NCBI GenBank assembly: GCA_944323205.1
Contig: CALURO010000006.1
Location: 62,001-126,000, forward strand
From: an uncultured Mucispirillum sp.
GTDB taxonomy: Bacteria; Chrysiogenota; Deferribacteres; Deferribacterales; Mucispirillaceae
DNA length: 64,000 nucleotides
Direction of reading: 5' to 3'
In this document: positions 53,531 to 62,011 of the stretch, one piece after another
Position numbering within the stretch: position 1 is the stretch's first letter
How the letters are laid out: every line of letters starts with the position of its first letter
Position numbers and translations under genes: made by a program
The notes under the pieces: generated by a model
Told to the model about the DNA's origin: nothing
Seen by the model: the letters and a program-made list of their open reading frames with translations, nothing else
The model's database searches: none

Positions 53531-54631
53531 ATGAGCTATACAGAGATTGCAAGCATATCACTAGCTTTAATAATAGCAGTAGTTTTTATTTTTTTCTTAA
53601 CAAGAAGAAATGCTGTGCATAAGCCTAAGAAAGCAGATATTTCTTTTGTAAATGCTATTTCTGCCTTTTTTAATGGTGATGATAATACAGCTATAGAAAA
53701 GCTGAAAAATGTAGCATTTAAAGGGGCTGCAAACCCTGAAATATATTTAATACTTGGTTTTTTATATAGAAGAAAAAGTGATTTTACCCGTGCAGCTCAA
53801 ATACATGAAATGATGCTTGGTAATCAGGAACTTGATAAAGATTTTAGAAACGCTTTAATAGGCGAATTAGCTGAAGATTATATGCTTGCAGGACAGTATG
53901 CAAAGGCGGTATCGCTTCTGCAAAACGAACATCAGGTAATGAATAACCCTGATAATATAATAACTATGGCAAAAAGTGCCCTTTATTCCCAAAGCTACGA
54001 TAAAGCTCTGCAATACCATATAAAATATCACAAAATAACAGGTAAATATCTTCCTGGATTTTTTGAAAAATGCATGGTAGAAAAAGCTGTTAATGCTGCC
54101 AACCCACAGGCTTCTTTTAAGCATATTAAATCAGCTTTAGAAGAAAATAAGCAGTGCCGCCCTGCTAGAATTATAAAAGGGCTTTTATTATTAAAAACAG
54201 ATAAAGTGCAAAAGGCAGTTGATGAGTTTCAGTCTATTATAGAGGAAGGACTGCTTAGAGATATGAATGATTTTAAAAATATAGAAAAAGCATATATTGC
54301 AGCAGGTAAAGAAGCCGAGCTTACTACCCTTTTAAAGCAACAGACATCAGCTGGTGCAGTAAACCCATTTATACATACAGCATTAGCTGAAAAGTATGAA
54401 TATAATGGTGAAAAAGAAATGGCAAAAACAGTTTTAGAATCATATATTGAGCAGCCTGATTCTAAAATCATAGCAGCAAAAGTATATGCAGAAAAATTTA
54501 ATAATAAACTTATAGAGCATATAGTAAAAGATGCATATTCTTTTAAATGCAGAAACTGCGGTTTTGAAACAAACCAGTATAAAGATGACTGTCCAAAATG
54601 CAGTGCTTATGACAGTATTTATCCAAAATAA
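53531..54631 (+). CDS. lapB: LapB (YciM)-like TPR protein with rubredoxin-type knuckle
   Basis: 366 residues: N-terminal membrane helix (about 5-22), TPR repeats (about 35-320), and a C-terminal metal-binding site with two CxxC-type pairs (KCRNCGFETNQYKDDCPKCS). This is the LapB layout; LapB controls LpxC and coordinates LPS synthesis in E. coli. lapA is 4 nt upstream. Confidence 0.92.
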   Translation: MSYTEIASISLALIIAVVFIFFLTRRNAVHKPKKADISFVNAISAFFNGDDNTAIEKLKNVAFKGAANPEIYLILGFLYRRKSDFTRAAQIHEMMLGNQELDKDFRNALIGELAEDYMLAGQYAKAVSLLQNEHQVMNNPDNIITMAKSALYSQSYDKALQYHIKYHKITGKYLPGFFEKCMVEKAVNAANPQASFKHIKSALEENKQCRPARIIKGLLLLKTDKVQKAVDEFQSIIEEGLLRDMNDFKNIEKAYIAAGKEAELTTLLKQQTSAGAVNPFIHTALAEKYEYNGEKEMAKTVLESYIEQPDSKIIAAKVYAEKFNNKLIEHIVKDAYSFKCRNCGFETNQYKDDCPKCSAYDSIYPK

Positions 54632-54648
54632 TAGTAGTTAAGGCAGAG

Positions 54649-57192
54649 ATGGAAAGACCAAAAAAAGTTACGCCGGCAATGGCACAGTTTTATGATATAA
54701 AAGAGCAGTATCCAGACTCTATTCTTTTTTTCCGCATGGGCGATTTTTATGAAATGTTTGGTGATGATGCTCTTACAGCTTCCAAAATATTAGGCATTGC
54801 TCTTACATGCCGTAATAAATCATCAGAAAACCAGATACCTTTATGCGGCATACCTTACCATTCTTACATGCCATATCTTGTGAAACTTTTAAAAGCAGGC
54901 AAAAAGGTAGCGATATGTGAGCAGCTAGAAGACCCTAAAATGGTTAAAGGGGTGGTAAAAAGAGGTGTTACTCGTGTAGTTACTCCAGCAACTGCAATAG
55001 AAGATGAAGCAGTTGTTACTTTTGATAATAACTTTTTAATAAGCCTTTATGCAGAACTTGATAAGATATATATGGCAGCAGTTGATGTTACTACTGGAGA
55101 AACATATTTAAAAACTATACCGGTAGATAAATTAGAAGAAAATGCTTATACAATGGAAGCCAAAGAAGTTATTGCAAACATTGATGTAGATATAAATAAT
55201 ATACCTGTTACTATAAGAAATTCAGGAAAGCATTATAATACTGCATTAAACAGAGTGCTTACCCATTATTCTGTTACAAGTGAAAAAGCATTATTCATTG
55301 AAGATAAAGGATATATCTGGGCGCTTGCTATGATACTTGATTATCTTGATGATTTAATACTTACTACAAAACTAATGCTGCCTGTTACATTAAATGATGC
55401 AGACAACTTAATAATAGATAATGTGGCAGCTTCTACTTTGGAGCTTACAAATTCAACAGCTGGTAAAGATAATACATTATTTAATATTCTTAACCAGACT
55501 TCTACCCCTATGGGTGCAAGATTTTTAAAAAATACACTATTAAGACCACTGAGAAATATTATAAGTATTAATACAAGGCTTGATATTGTGGAATACTTTA
55601 TAAACAATCCGTCGTTTTTAAGCACAGTAAGGGGGCTTTTATCTAATATATTTGATATAGAGCGTATTACATCAAGGATTATATCAGGCAGAGCTACACC
55701 AAAAGATTTAATATGGCTTAAACTATCTATAAAAAATATTCCAGAGCTTGATGCTATGCTTCAATCAGTACCAGATATTTTTTCAAAATACAAGCTGAAT
55801 ACTCAGGAAGAACTGTATTTTTTAATTGAAAAATCAATAAATGATGAGCCCCCTGCTGCCATTAAAGATGGCGGTATTATAAAAAGCGGATATAACAGCC
55901 ATGTAGATGAGCTTAGGGATATTAAGCATAATGGCAAATCATTACTATTAGAAATAGAAGAAAGAGAAAGAAAGGCAACTGGTATAAGCCAGCTTAAAAT
56001 AGGTTATAATAAAGTGTTTGGTTATTATTTTGAAGTATCAAGGATAAATGCTTCTAAAATGCCAGCATACTTTGAAAGAAAACAAACACTTGCAAACAGC
56101 GAGCGTTTTATTACAGAAGAATTAAGAGAACTGGAAAATAACATACTTAATGCAGAAGAAAAACTTGCAGATATTGAGTATTCATTATTTCAGGATATTA
56201 GAAAAGAAGCTTCTAACAGGGCAGAAAATTTAAGACAGCTTGCAAAACTTATTGCAGAGATAGATACTATTGCAGCTTTTGCAGATATAAGTATAAAAAA
56301 TAATTACAGCAGACCAAAAATAATAGAAAACGGTATAATAAATATAAAAGAAGGTAGACACCCTGTTGTAGAAAATAAAAGTAAAAATGCTTTTGTACCA
56401 AACGATTTTTATTTAGATAATGATGAAAACAGGCTTTTAATTATAACAGGGCCTAATATGAGCGGTAAAAGTACATATCTTCGTTCTAGTGCATTAATTG
56501 CAGTTATGGCACACTGTGGCTGCTTTGTGCCTGCAGATATGGCAGAAATCCCGCTTCTTGACAGGATTTTTACCCGTGTTGGAGCAAGCGATAACCTTTC
56601 CCGTGGCGAATCTACATTTATGGTAGAAATGGTAGAAACTGCCAATATTTTGAAAAATGCTACAAAAAATTCTCTTATTATACTTGATGAAATAGGCAGG
56701 GGGACTTCTACTTTTGATGGTATTTCTATTGCCTGGGCAGTGGCAGAACATATATTAAATAATATTGGTGCAAAAACATTATTTGCTACCCATTATTTTG
56801 AACTTACAGAAATAGGTGAAAAAGGTAAAGGTGCTCAAAACTATACTGTAAGTGTAGAAGAATGGAATAATGAAGTAATATTTTTAAGAAAAGTTATAAA
56901 AGGTACGGCTGATAAAAGCTATGGTATATATGTGGGTAAAATGGCAGGTCTGCCTGAAAGTGTAATAAAAAGAGCAAATGAAGTGCTTTCTGATTTAGAA
57001 AACCATGAAGATATTGCCATTATGCAGGAAAAAGAGCAGCCTAAGCAGAAACAAAGGTTTGTTCAGCCTATACTTGTTTTTGATGATTCTCACCCTGTAA
57101 TAGATGAGCTTAAATCTATGGATATAGATAATATTACACCTATACAGGCTATGCAGATTTTATCTGATTTAAAGAAAAAAATATATCAGTAA
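54649..57192 (+). CDS. mutS: DNA mismatch repair protein MutS
   Basis: 847 residues, full length. The mismatch-wedge motif is GDFYEMF (near 28); the ATPase has Walker A GPNMSGKSTYLR (near 605), Walker B LIILDEIGRGTSTFDG, and the C-terminal helix-turn-helix. Canonical MutS1. It follows lapB by 17 nt, so it may be expressed with the LPS genes. mutL is not in the window. Confidence 0.97.
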   Translation: MERPKKVTPAMAQFYDIKEQYPDSILFFRMGDFYEMFGDDALTASKILGIALTCRNKSSENQIPLCGIPYHSYMPYLVKLLKAGKKVAICEQLEDPKMVKGVVKRGVTRVVTPATAIEDEAVVTFDNNFLISLYAELDKIYMAAVDVTTGETYLKTIPVDKLEENAYTMEAKEVIANIDVDINNIPVTIRNSGKHYNTALNRVLTHYSVTSEKALFIEDKGYIWALAMILDYLDDLILTTKLMLPVTLNDADNLIIDNVAASTLELTNSTAGKDNTLFNILNQTSTPMGARFLKNTLLRPLRNIISINTRLDIVEYFINNPSFLSTVRGLLSNIFDIERITSRIISGRATPKDLIWLKLSIKNIPELDAMLQSVPDIFSKYKLNTQEELYFLIEKSINDEPPAAIKDGGIIKSGYNSHVDELRDIKHNGKSLLLEIEERERKATGISQLKIGYNKVFGYYFEVSRINASKMPAYFERKQTLANSERFITEELRELENNILNAEEKLADIEYSLFQDIRKEASNRAENLRQLAKLIAEIDTIAAFADISIKNNYSRPKIIENGIINIKEGRHPVVENKSKNAFVPNDFYLDNDENRLLIITGPNMSGKSTYLRSSALIAVMAHCGCFVPADMAEIPLLDRIFTRVGASDNLSRGESTFMVEMVETANILKNATKNSLIILDEIGRGTSTFDGISIAWAVAEHILNNIGAKTLFATHYFELTEIGEKGKGAQNYTVSVEEWNNEVIFLRKVIKGTADKSYGIYVGKMAGLPESVIKRANEVLSDLENHEDIAIMQEKEQPKQKQRFVQPILVFDDSHPVIDELKSMDIDNITPIQAMQILSDLKKKIYQ

Positions 57193-57206
57193 ATGGAGGA
57201 TATTTT

Positions 57207-57515
57207 ATGAAATGCCCAATATGTATTGAAAAAGATTTAATAATGAGTGAAAGAAACGGTATCGAAATAGACTACTGTCCACAATGCCGTGGTGTATGGC
57301 TTGACAGAGGCGAGCTTGATAAAATAATTGAGCGTAATATGGCTTCTCAGCAGGAAACATACAGAGAACCTGCACCACAAAAAGAATACCGCGAAGAAAG
57401 ACATTATGAAAATAAAAAATATTACGATGATGACTATAAATATCACGATAAACACAGCCATTATGGTAAACATAAAAAAAGAAGCTTTTTAAGCGATATT
57501 TTTGATTTTGATTAG
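57207..57515 (+). CDS. TFIIB-type zinc ribbon protein
   Basis: 102 residues. The zf-TFIIB pattern MKCPIC...IDYCPQCRGVWLDRGELDKII is followed by a His/Lys/Tyr-rich tail (DDDYKYHDKHSHYGKHKKR) and FDFD. A widespread small family of unknown function. It has GGAGG and follows mutS by 14 nt. Confidence 0.85.
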   Translation: MKCPICIEKDLIMSERNGIEIDYCPQCRGVWLDRGELDKIIERNMASQQETYREPAPQKEYREERHYENKKYYDDDYKYHDKHSHYGKHKKRSFLSDIFDFD

Positions 57516-57589
57516 TATAATAAATATAATATAGCTGGATACATTAACTTTTATTTTTAAATACATCCCTGTATTTAAAAAACCACTCG

Positions 57590-57866
57590 GGCTACGGAAG
57601 TTTTTCCAGCCACTGTTTTCTGATTCCTCGCTACTCGCTCGGGAAAACTAGTGTCCTCGCAAAAACCGCTCGCCTTGTTGCTCTCGCAAGCGGACGGGCA
57701 TCCTACCCTTGTCATTCAGAGCCTGCGATAGTAGGCGAAGAATCTTATAATGTTCCAGCTAGTAAAAATTATAGACTCTTCGGCTCCGCTAGCACTTCGC
57801 ATCAAGGTGACACACGGTGTTTTAAAAAAATGGGGTGAAGCAGTAAAAAGACACTCTTTGTCGCTT
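57590..57866. repeat. Mosaic interspersed repeat, copy 7
   Basis: Fills the 57516-57950 gap. Hairpin module with arms CACTGTTTT 57611-57619 and AAAACTAGTG 57644-57653; then the GTCATTCAGAGCC...GAAGAATCT box (57711-57745), TAGACTCTTCGGCTCCG (from 57774) and the tail (GTGTTTTAAAAAAATGGGG, GTGAAGCAGTA) to 57866. A 76-codon frame at 57750 consists of this DNA and is not a gene. Confidence 0.88.
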
Positions 57867-57954
57867 ATATATAATATTTATATAGTAGAGATAATAATGA
57901 AATATTTACCACACATTATTATTTTAGAATATTTAAGTTTTCAAAAAAAATACT

Positions 57955-57984
57955 TGACATTTAAGCTCTTAAATGACTAGAATT
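57955..57984 (+). promoter_or_regulatory. Promoter of the 58009 operon
   Basis: TTGACA 57955-57960, 18-nt spacer, TAGAAT 57979-57984, 24 nt before the ATG. The promoter lies right after the repeat. Confidence 0.65.
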
Positions 57985-58008
57985 GTCATAGTATTTTTAG
58001 GAGGATTT

Positions 58009-58998
58009 ATGAAAAATAAATTACTGGTTTTTTTATTATTACTTTTTACTATGGCTGTTAGTGGCTGTGGAGAAAGTATTTTTGAAATAGGTGGTAATGA
58101 TAAATCACCTGAAGCATTAGATGCTACAATCAAAAAAGCATTTATGGATAAAGATTATGATACTATATTAAGTATTTATTCATCAGATAATTATACTTAT
58201 TTTTCTGATGAAGCAGCTCATAATTATGTTGCTGCATTATTAGGTAAAGGTGGCTTTAATATAATAAATGGCCTAGATTTCTTTTTTGGAAATAATACAG
58301 CTAATACAAGCGATATGTATCAAATGATTTATTCTATAATAGGCATAGATAATGGAAGTATAGAACAAGTAAATACTGTTAAATCCTATTTTAATAAGGC
58401 TGCTAATGTCTGCAATACTGTAACATGCACAAGATTAGGTGGAAAAATAAATATAAATACAGATGGGACATCAATCTGCAGTGTACAGCAAAGCACTAAC
58501 CAGGCAGTATTAGATAACAGCACTGCCTTTGTATGTTCTTTATCAGGTGCTTTTGGAACTGTAACAAATTTATCAAATACTGTAAACACATTAGCTGATA
58601 GAGCACAAATAGATATAAGCAATATTGATATTACTTCTCAGGCAGGTATACAAGAAGTTGTTAATCAAATTGAAAGTAAGGGTCTAAATTTAACTACATT
58701 AGCACAAGATTTAAACGATGATACCTTAAAAGATTTAGCAAATACTTTAGGCACTCTTGATAGTAATTTGGGTAATTTTACAAGTATTGTAGGTAATATC
58801 GATGGTGTAAATGAAGTGTTAGCAGACCTTAAAGACACAAGTTCTAACTCTTTCACTACTCAATCACTAAGAGATGGCTTAAATAATTATTTAACAAGTA
58901 TCGGCTCATCAAATAATACTGGTAATACTGGTAATACAGGCGGCAATATATATGAAACAGGAAATATAAATGGAGCGAGTGATAGCTATGAATATTAA
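58009..58998 (+). CDS. Lipoprotein of unknown function
   Basis: 329 residues from the ATG with AGGAGG at 58000-58005. Lipobox VSGC. Residues about 20-110 are helical with TPR-like features; then come four Cys (CNTVTC, CSVQ, CSLSG), a helical region (about 180-300), and an Asn/Gly tail with tandem NTG codons. Not recognised. It overlaps the next gene by 11 nt. With the following two genes it forms an envelope operon. Confidence 0.75.
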   Translation: MKNKLLVFLLLLFTMAVSGCGESIFEIGGNDKSPEALDATIKKAFMDKDYDTILSIYSSDNYTYFSDEAAHNYVAALLGKGGFNIINGLDFFFGNNTANTSDMYQMIYSIIGIDNGSIEQVNTVKSYFNKAANVCNTVTCTRLGGKININTDGTSICSVQQSTNQAVLDNSTAFVCSLSGAFGTVTNLSNTVNTLADRAQIDISNIDITSQAGIQEVVNQIESKGLNLTTLAQDLNDDTLKDLANTLGTLDSNLGNFTSIVGNIDGVNEVLADLKDTSSNSFTTQSLRDGLNNYLTSIGSSNNTGNTGNTGGNIYETGNINGASDSYEY

Positions 58999-60115
58999 AA
59001 TTATAAATAAATTTTTATTTGTTAGTTTTTTTATACTTATCCCTGTTTTTACAGGCTATGCACAGAATGTTTCAATGGAATATTCACGAGTAATGTCTTC
59101 TGTAAGAGCTATGGGTATGGGTAATGCTTTTTATGGTGTAAGTGATGATAAGTGGGCTGCTTTTTATAACCCAGCAGGGCTTGCAAGAAACAAAATGCAC
59201 TGGCAGTTAGATTTGGTACCTTTAACTATTGGTGTTAATAATAATATATTATCTACTGGGACAGATGTATTAAGCGGTGGTTTTAATACTAATAATCTTG
59301 GCAATACTATAGGTAACCTTTTAGGCTCATACAATAATATTGCACCTATTAACTGGTATACTGCTTTTACATACAAAAACTGGTCATTTGGTTTTTTTGT
59401 AAATGCTAATGTAAATCTTTTAACATACAATAATGTTAACCCAACTGTTGGTGCAAAAGTCAGAGGTGACGCAGGTGCAGTTGTTACATATGCACACTCA
59501 TTTTTAGAAGATAAATCTCTGCATTTTGGTGTATCACTTTATGGTCTTTATAGAGTAGGTTATCAAGGAATGTATAATGCTGTAGATGCAGCTGGCATTG
59601 ATACAAATGCTCTTTTAAATGATGTTTTAAATAATACAGGCTGGGGTATATTTTTAAGTGCAGGTGTAATGTATGAACTTCCTTGGCTTAGAAAAGTTTT
59701 AAATCCTCGTGTAGGTGTATCTCTTAATGATATAGGTTATCAAACCATGAAATCATATAACAGAATAGACCCATCATTAAATTTAAGTTTTGCAATATCA
59801 CCTAACTGGAAAATGATATCTTCAAATATAGTGGTAGATTTCAATGACATATTATTTACAAATGGCGATGACCAGTCTTTTGGTAAAAGAGTAAATATTG
59901 GTGCAGAAATAGGTTTTTGGAACAGGATATTTTTAAGAACTGGGCTGCATCAAGGCTACTGGACAGCTGGTGCAGGTTTAGATATTTGGTTAATCAGGTT
60001 AAATTATGCATATTATACAGAAGAGCTTGGAGCATATGCTGGTCAAATCCCAGATGAAAGACATGTTATTGAGATTGTGCTTGGCTGGGATATGATGCAG
60101 AAAAGACAAGATTAG
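58988..60115 (+). CDS. PorV/FadL-like outer membrane protein
   Basis: 375 residues (start at 58988; an ATG at 58970 is possible). Signal peptide cut after GYAQ. The N-terminal SSVRAMGMGNAFYGVSDDKWAAFYNPAGLA split here into the GMGNAF and YNPAGLA motifs is typical of PorV/UPF0164 and FadL-like barrels; alternating aromatic strands follow to the end (LGWDMM). Probably an outer-membrane beta-barrel. Substrate or partner unknown. Confidence 0.82.
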   Translation: MNIKIINKFLFVSFFILIPVFTGYAQNVSMEYSRVMSSVRAMGMGNAFYGVSDDKWAAFYNPAGLARNKMHWQLDLVPLTIGVNNNILSTGTDVLSGGFNTNNLGNTIGNLLGSYNNIAPINWYTAFTYKNWSFGFFVNANVNLLTYNNVNPTVGAKVRGDAGAVVTYAHSFLEDKSLHFGVSLYGLYRVGYQGMYNAVDAAGIDTNALLNDVLNNTGWGIFLSAGVMYELPWLRKVLNPRVGVSLNDIGYQTMKSYNRIDPSLNLSFAISPNWKMISSNIVVDFNDILFTNGDDQSFGKRVNIGAEIGFWNRIFLRTGLHQGYWTAGAGLDIWLIRLNYAYYTEELGAYAGQIPDERHVIEIVLGWDMMQKRQD

Positions 60116-60143
60116 TTGATTTTATGGTAATGAGGATAGAACA

Positions 60144-60779
60144 ATGAAGAAAATTATATTAACATTATTATTTACCATGGTAGCTGTTTTTAGTTATGCT
60201 CAAAATAATGATAATTTAAAAATGCAAATAATTGGCGATAATAGAAGCTGGCTTAATGAAGAATATAAAAGTAAATTTCAATATCCAGTAACAGCAGGTG
60301 TTTCCGTTTTTTACGATGCTTCTATTGCAAAATCAAATATAGGCACTTATAACCAATTTCATCATGGTGGTGGGGCTGCATTAACATCAAAATTAAGCTT
60401 TTCTAAATATTTAGCTTTTGGGCTTGATGTTTCTGTGGCAGGTGCTGCAAAAAAATTAAATAATGGAGTAAATTCAAACTTTACTTATTTTGCACTAGCA
60501 CCATCTTTAATATTCCAAAGAGAAACAGAAAGAAACGAAGCAGGGCTTGTGCCATGGGGTGGTGTAGGTGTATTAATAACTGCCAATCATTATGATGTAA
60601 CAAATACAACTAATGGTGGTTTTGGTTTTACATTCAATGTAGGTTTAAGGTATAATTTTAAAGAAAACTTTTATACTGGCGGCCGTATTGATTATTTAGT
60701 ATCACCTGTAGTAGATACTGTTCATAAGGGTGCATTACAAAGCATTAGAGTTGGTTTTGAAGCAGGGTATAGATTTTAG
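60144..60779 (+). CDS. Small outer-membrane beta-barrel protein
   Basis: 211 residues with signal peptide (cut after SYAQ) and about eight amphipathic strands ending in the barrel-type C-terminus GFEAGYRF, with terminal Phe recognised by Bam. Resembles OmpW/OmpA-like eight-strand barrels by pattern only. Last gene of the 58009 operon; terminator follows. Confidence 0.8.
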   Translation: MKKIILTLLFTMVAVFSYAQNNDNLKMQIIGDNRSWLNEEYKSKFQYPVTAGVSVFYDASIAKSNIGTYNQFHHGGGAALTSKLSFSKYLAFGLDVSVAGAAKKLNNGVNSNFTYFALAPSLIFQRETERNEAGLVPWGGVGVLITANHYDVTNTTNGGFGFTFNVGLRYNFKENFYTGGRIDYLVSPVVDTVHKGALQSIRVGFEAGYRF

Positions 60780-60825
60780 ATACTTCAAATACACATAATA
60801 TTTATTTTTTATTTTAATATAATCT

Positions 60826-60858
60826 TTAAGCTCTGCATATTGCAGAGCTTAATTTTTT
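60826..60858 (+). terminator. Terminator of the envelope operon
   Basis: 12-bp stem TTAAGCTCTGCA (60826-60837) / TGCAGAGCTTAA (60841-60852), then TTTTTT. Confidence 0.92.
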
Positions 60859-60980
60859 AACACATAAAATAAATTTATCTAAAAAATTTGGATAAGATAT
60901 AAAAAAGTATGATAAAATACACATATTAAAAGAGATTGTCAAAAAATTATTTTTTCCACATTCTCTCACTCATCTATTAT

Positions 60981-61159
60981 CTTATAAATATTTTTAAACT
61001 CTGCACTTTATACTCTCTACATGCCCCTGCAGGTTTTCATGTTCTGCCATTGTGATAATATCATCACTTCCTGCCTGTAAAGCTGCTTTATTATAATAAA
61101 TAATACTTGAACGCTTAAAAAAATCATAAGTGCCAAGTGGTGAGAAAAATTTTACACTT
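60981..61159 (-). pseudogene. Duplicated 3' end of hisD
   Basis: About 178 nt, over 90% identical to 62000-62176, the tail of hisD. It encodes KFFSPLGTYDFFKRSSIIYY and onward to the same kind of C-terminus (ENLQGHVESIKCRV, stop at 60994) with a few substitutions. The identity ends at 61159, and the frame then runs into AT-rich unrelated sequence. No start or ribosome site; not expressed as a protein in any obvious way. Confidence 0.92.
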
Positions 61160-61292
61160 CCTTTTTTATTTTTACATAATTTTTTAAAAAAAATTATGCA
61201 AAAAGTTATTATAAAATCTATAAACATTTACAGCACATTAAGCAGCAGCTTATAAGATTTATAAATTTAATAATAATTTTTTAAAAAAAAAC
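61160..61292. other. AT-rich spacer with long AT palindrome
   Basis: No gene seen. CATAATTTTT and AAAAATTATG around 61173-61196 form an inverted repeat. The segment separates the hisD fragment from the poly-C promoter. Confidence 0.5.
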
Positions 61293-61319
61293 TTGACATT
61301 CCCCCCCCCATGCTAAAAT
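61293..61319 (+). promoter_or_regulatory. Promoter with a C9 tract in the spacer (phase-variable candidate)
   Basis: TTGACA 61293-61298, spacer TT-C9-A-TGC (61299-61313), TAAAAT 61314-61319 with TGC before it (extended -10). The spacer is 15 nt with nine C; eleven C would give the optimal 17. Homopolymeric C of this length is exceptional in DNA this AT-rich. Confidence 0.75.
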
Positions 61320-61369
61320 AGGTACGTGCACAAAAAAGAAGCTTCTAAATTTTATTAACGGAGTTTATT

Positions 61370-61930
61370 ATGAAGAAATTTTTAATGCTATTTTTTATGG
61401 CTTTAATTGTTGCAGCACTTGCAGGTTGTGCTGATAACAATAATGATGGCGGTTCCAGCGTGCCATCATATGATTTAAGCAATATAGCAACAGATGAAAA
61501 TATAACAACTGTAGAAGCTACTCGCGATACATATGCATGGGGTTATATGCATCTTACAAATCCAAGAACAGCATCAGGTCAATACTATCCGATACTGTTA
61601 AGCACATCTATGGGTATCCACCCTTCTTTTACAGCAACATTAACATCTGATTATAATGCTGATACATTAAATGGAGACCTTACTATCGGCAACAAGAATT
61701 ATGATTTAAGCAGTGCTGCATCTATGACTAATAGTGGGAGTGGGAGATATCATTTAGCAATTACAGGACAAACTATTCCAAATGACGGCACTATACTTAT
61801 TGTATTTTTAACACGAGATGAAGAAGAACAGTATTTTGGCAATATAGAAGCTATTGACCAAACAGTTATTAATCAGTTAAATGAATTAGGTGCGTTAAGA
61901 CAGTATAAATGGACTAAATCTGCTAATTAA
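61370..61930 (+). CDS. Surface or periplasmic lipoprotein, possibly phase-variable
   Basis: 186 residues. Signal peptide with lipobox LAGC, then an Asn/Asp/Gly/Ser linker and a beta-rich domain of about 150 residues (YAWGYMHLTNPRTASGQYYP, FTATLTSDYN). Not recognised. Its promoter has the C9 tract, and the gene sits between two copies of the hisD 3' end, so it looks like an inserted cassette. Confidence 0.78.
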   Translation: MKKFLMLFFMALIVAALAGCADNNNDGGSSVPSYDLSNIATDENITTVEATRDTYAWGYMHLTNPRTASGQYYPILLSTSMGIHPSFTATLTSDYNADTLNGDLTIGNKNYDLSSAASMTNSGSGRYHLAITGQTIPNDGTILIVFLTRDEEEQYFGNIEAIDQTVINQLNELGALRQYKWTKSAN

Positions 61931-61949
61931 TTCAACAGCAGCATAATAT

Positions 61950-61975
61950 GAGCCAGTTTTTACTGGCTCTTTAAA
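61950..61975 (+). terminator. Terminator after the lipoprotein
   Basis: GAGCCAGT (61950-61957) pairs with ACTGGCTC (61962-61969), followed by TTTAAATAATTT; the T run is weak. Confidence 0.65.
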
Positions 61976-62011
61976 TAATTTAAAATCAGTTATGATATTC
62001 TTATAAATATT

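Noticed and set aside
57750..57980. 76-codon open frame before the lipoprotein
   Set aside because: Runs across the repeat and the promoter of the next gene.
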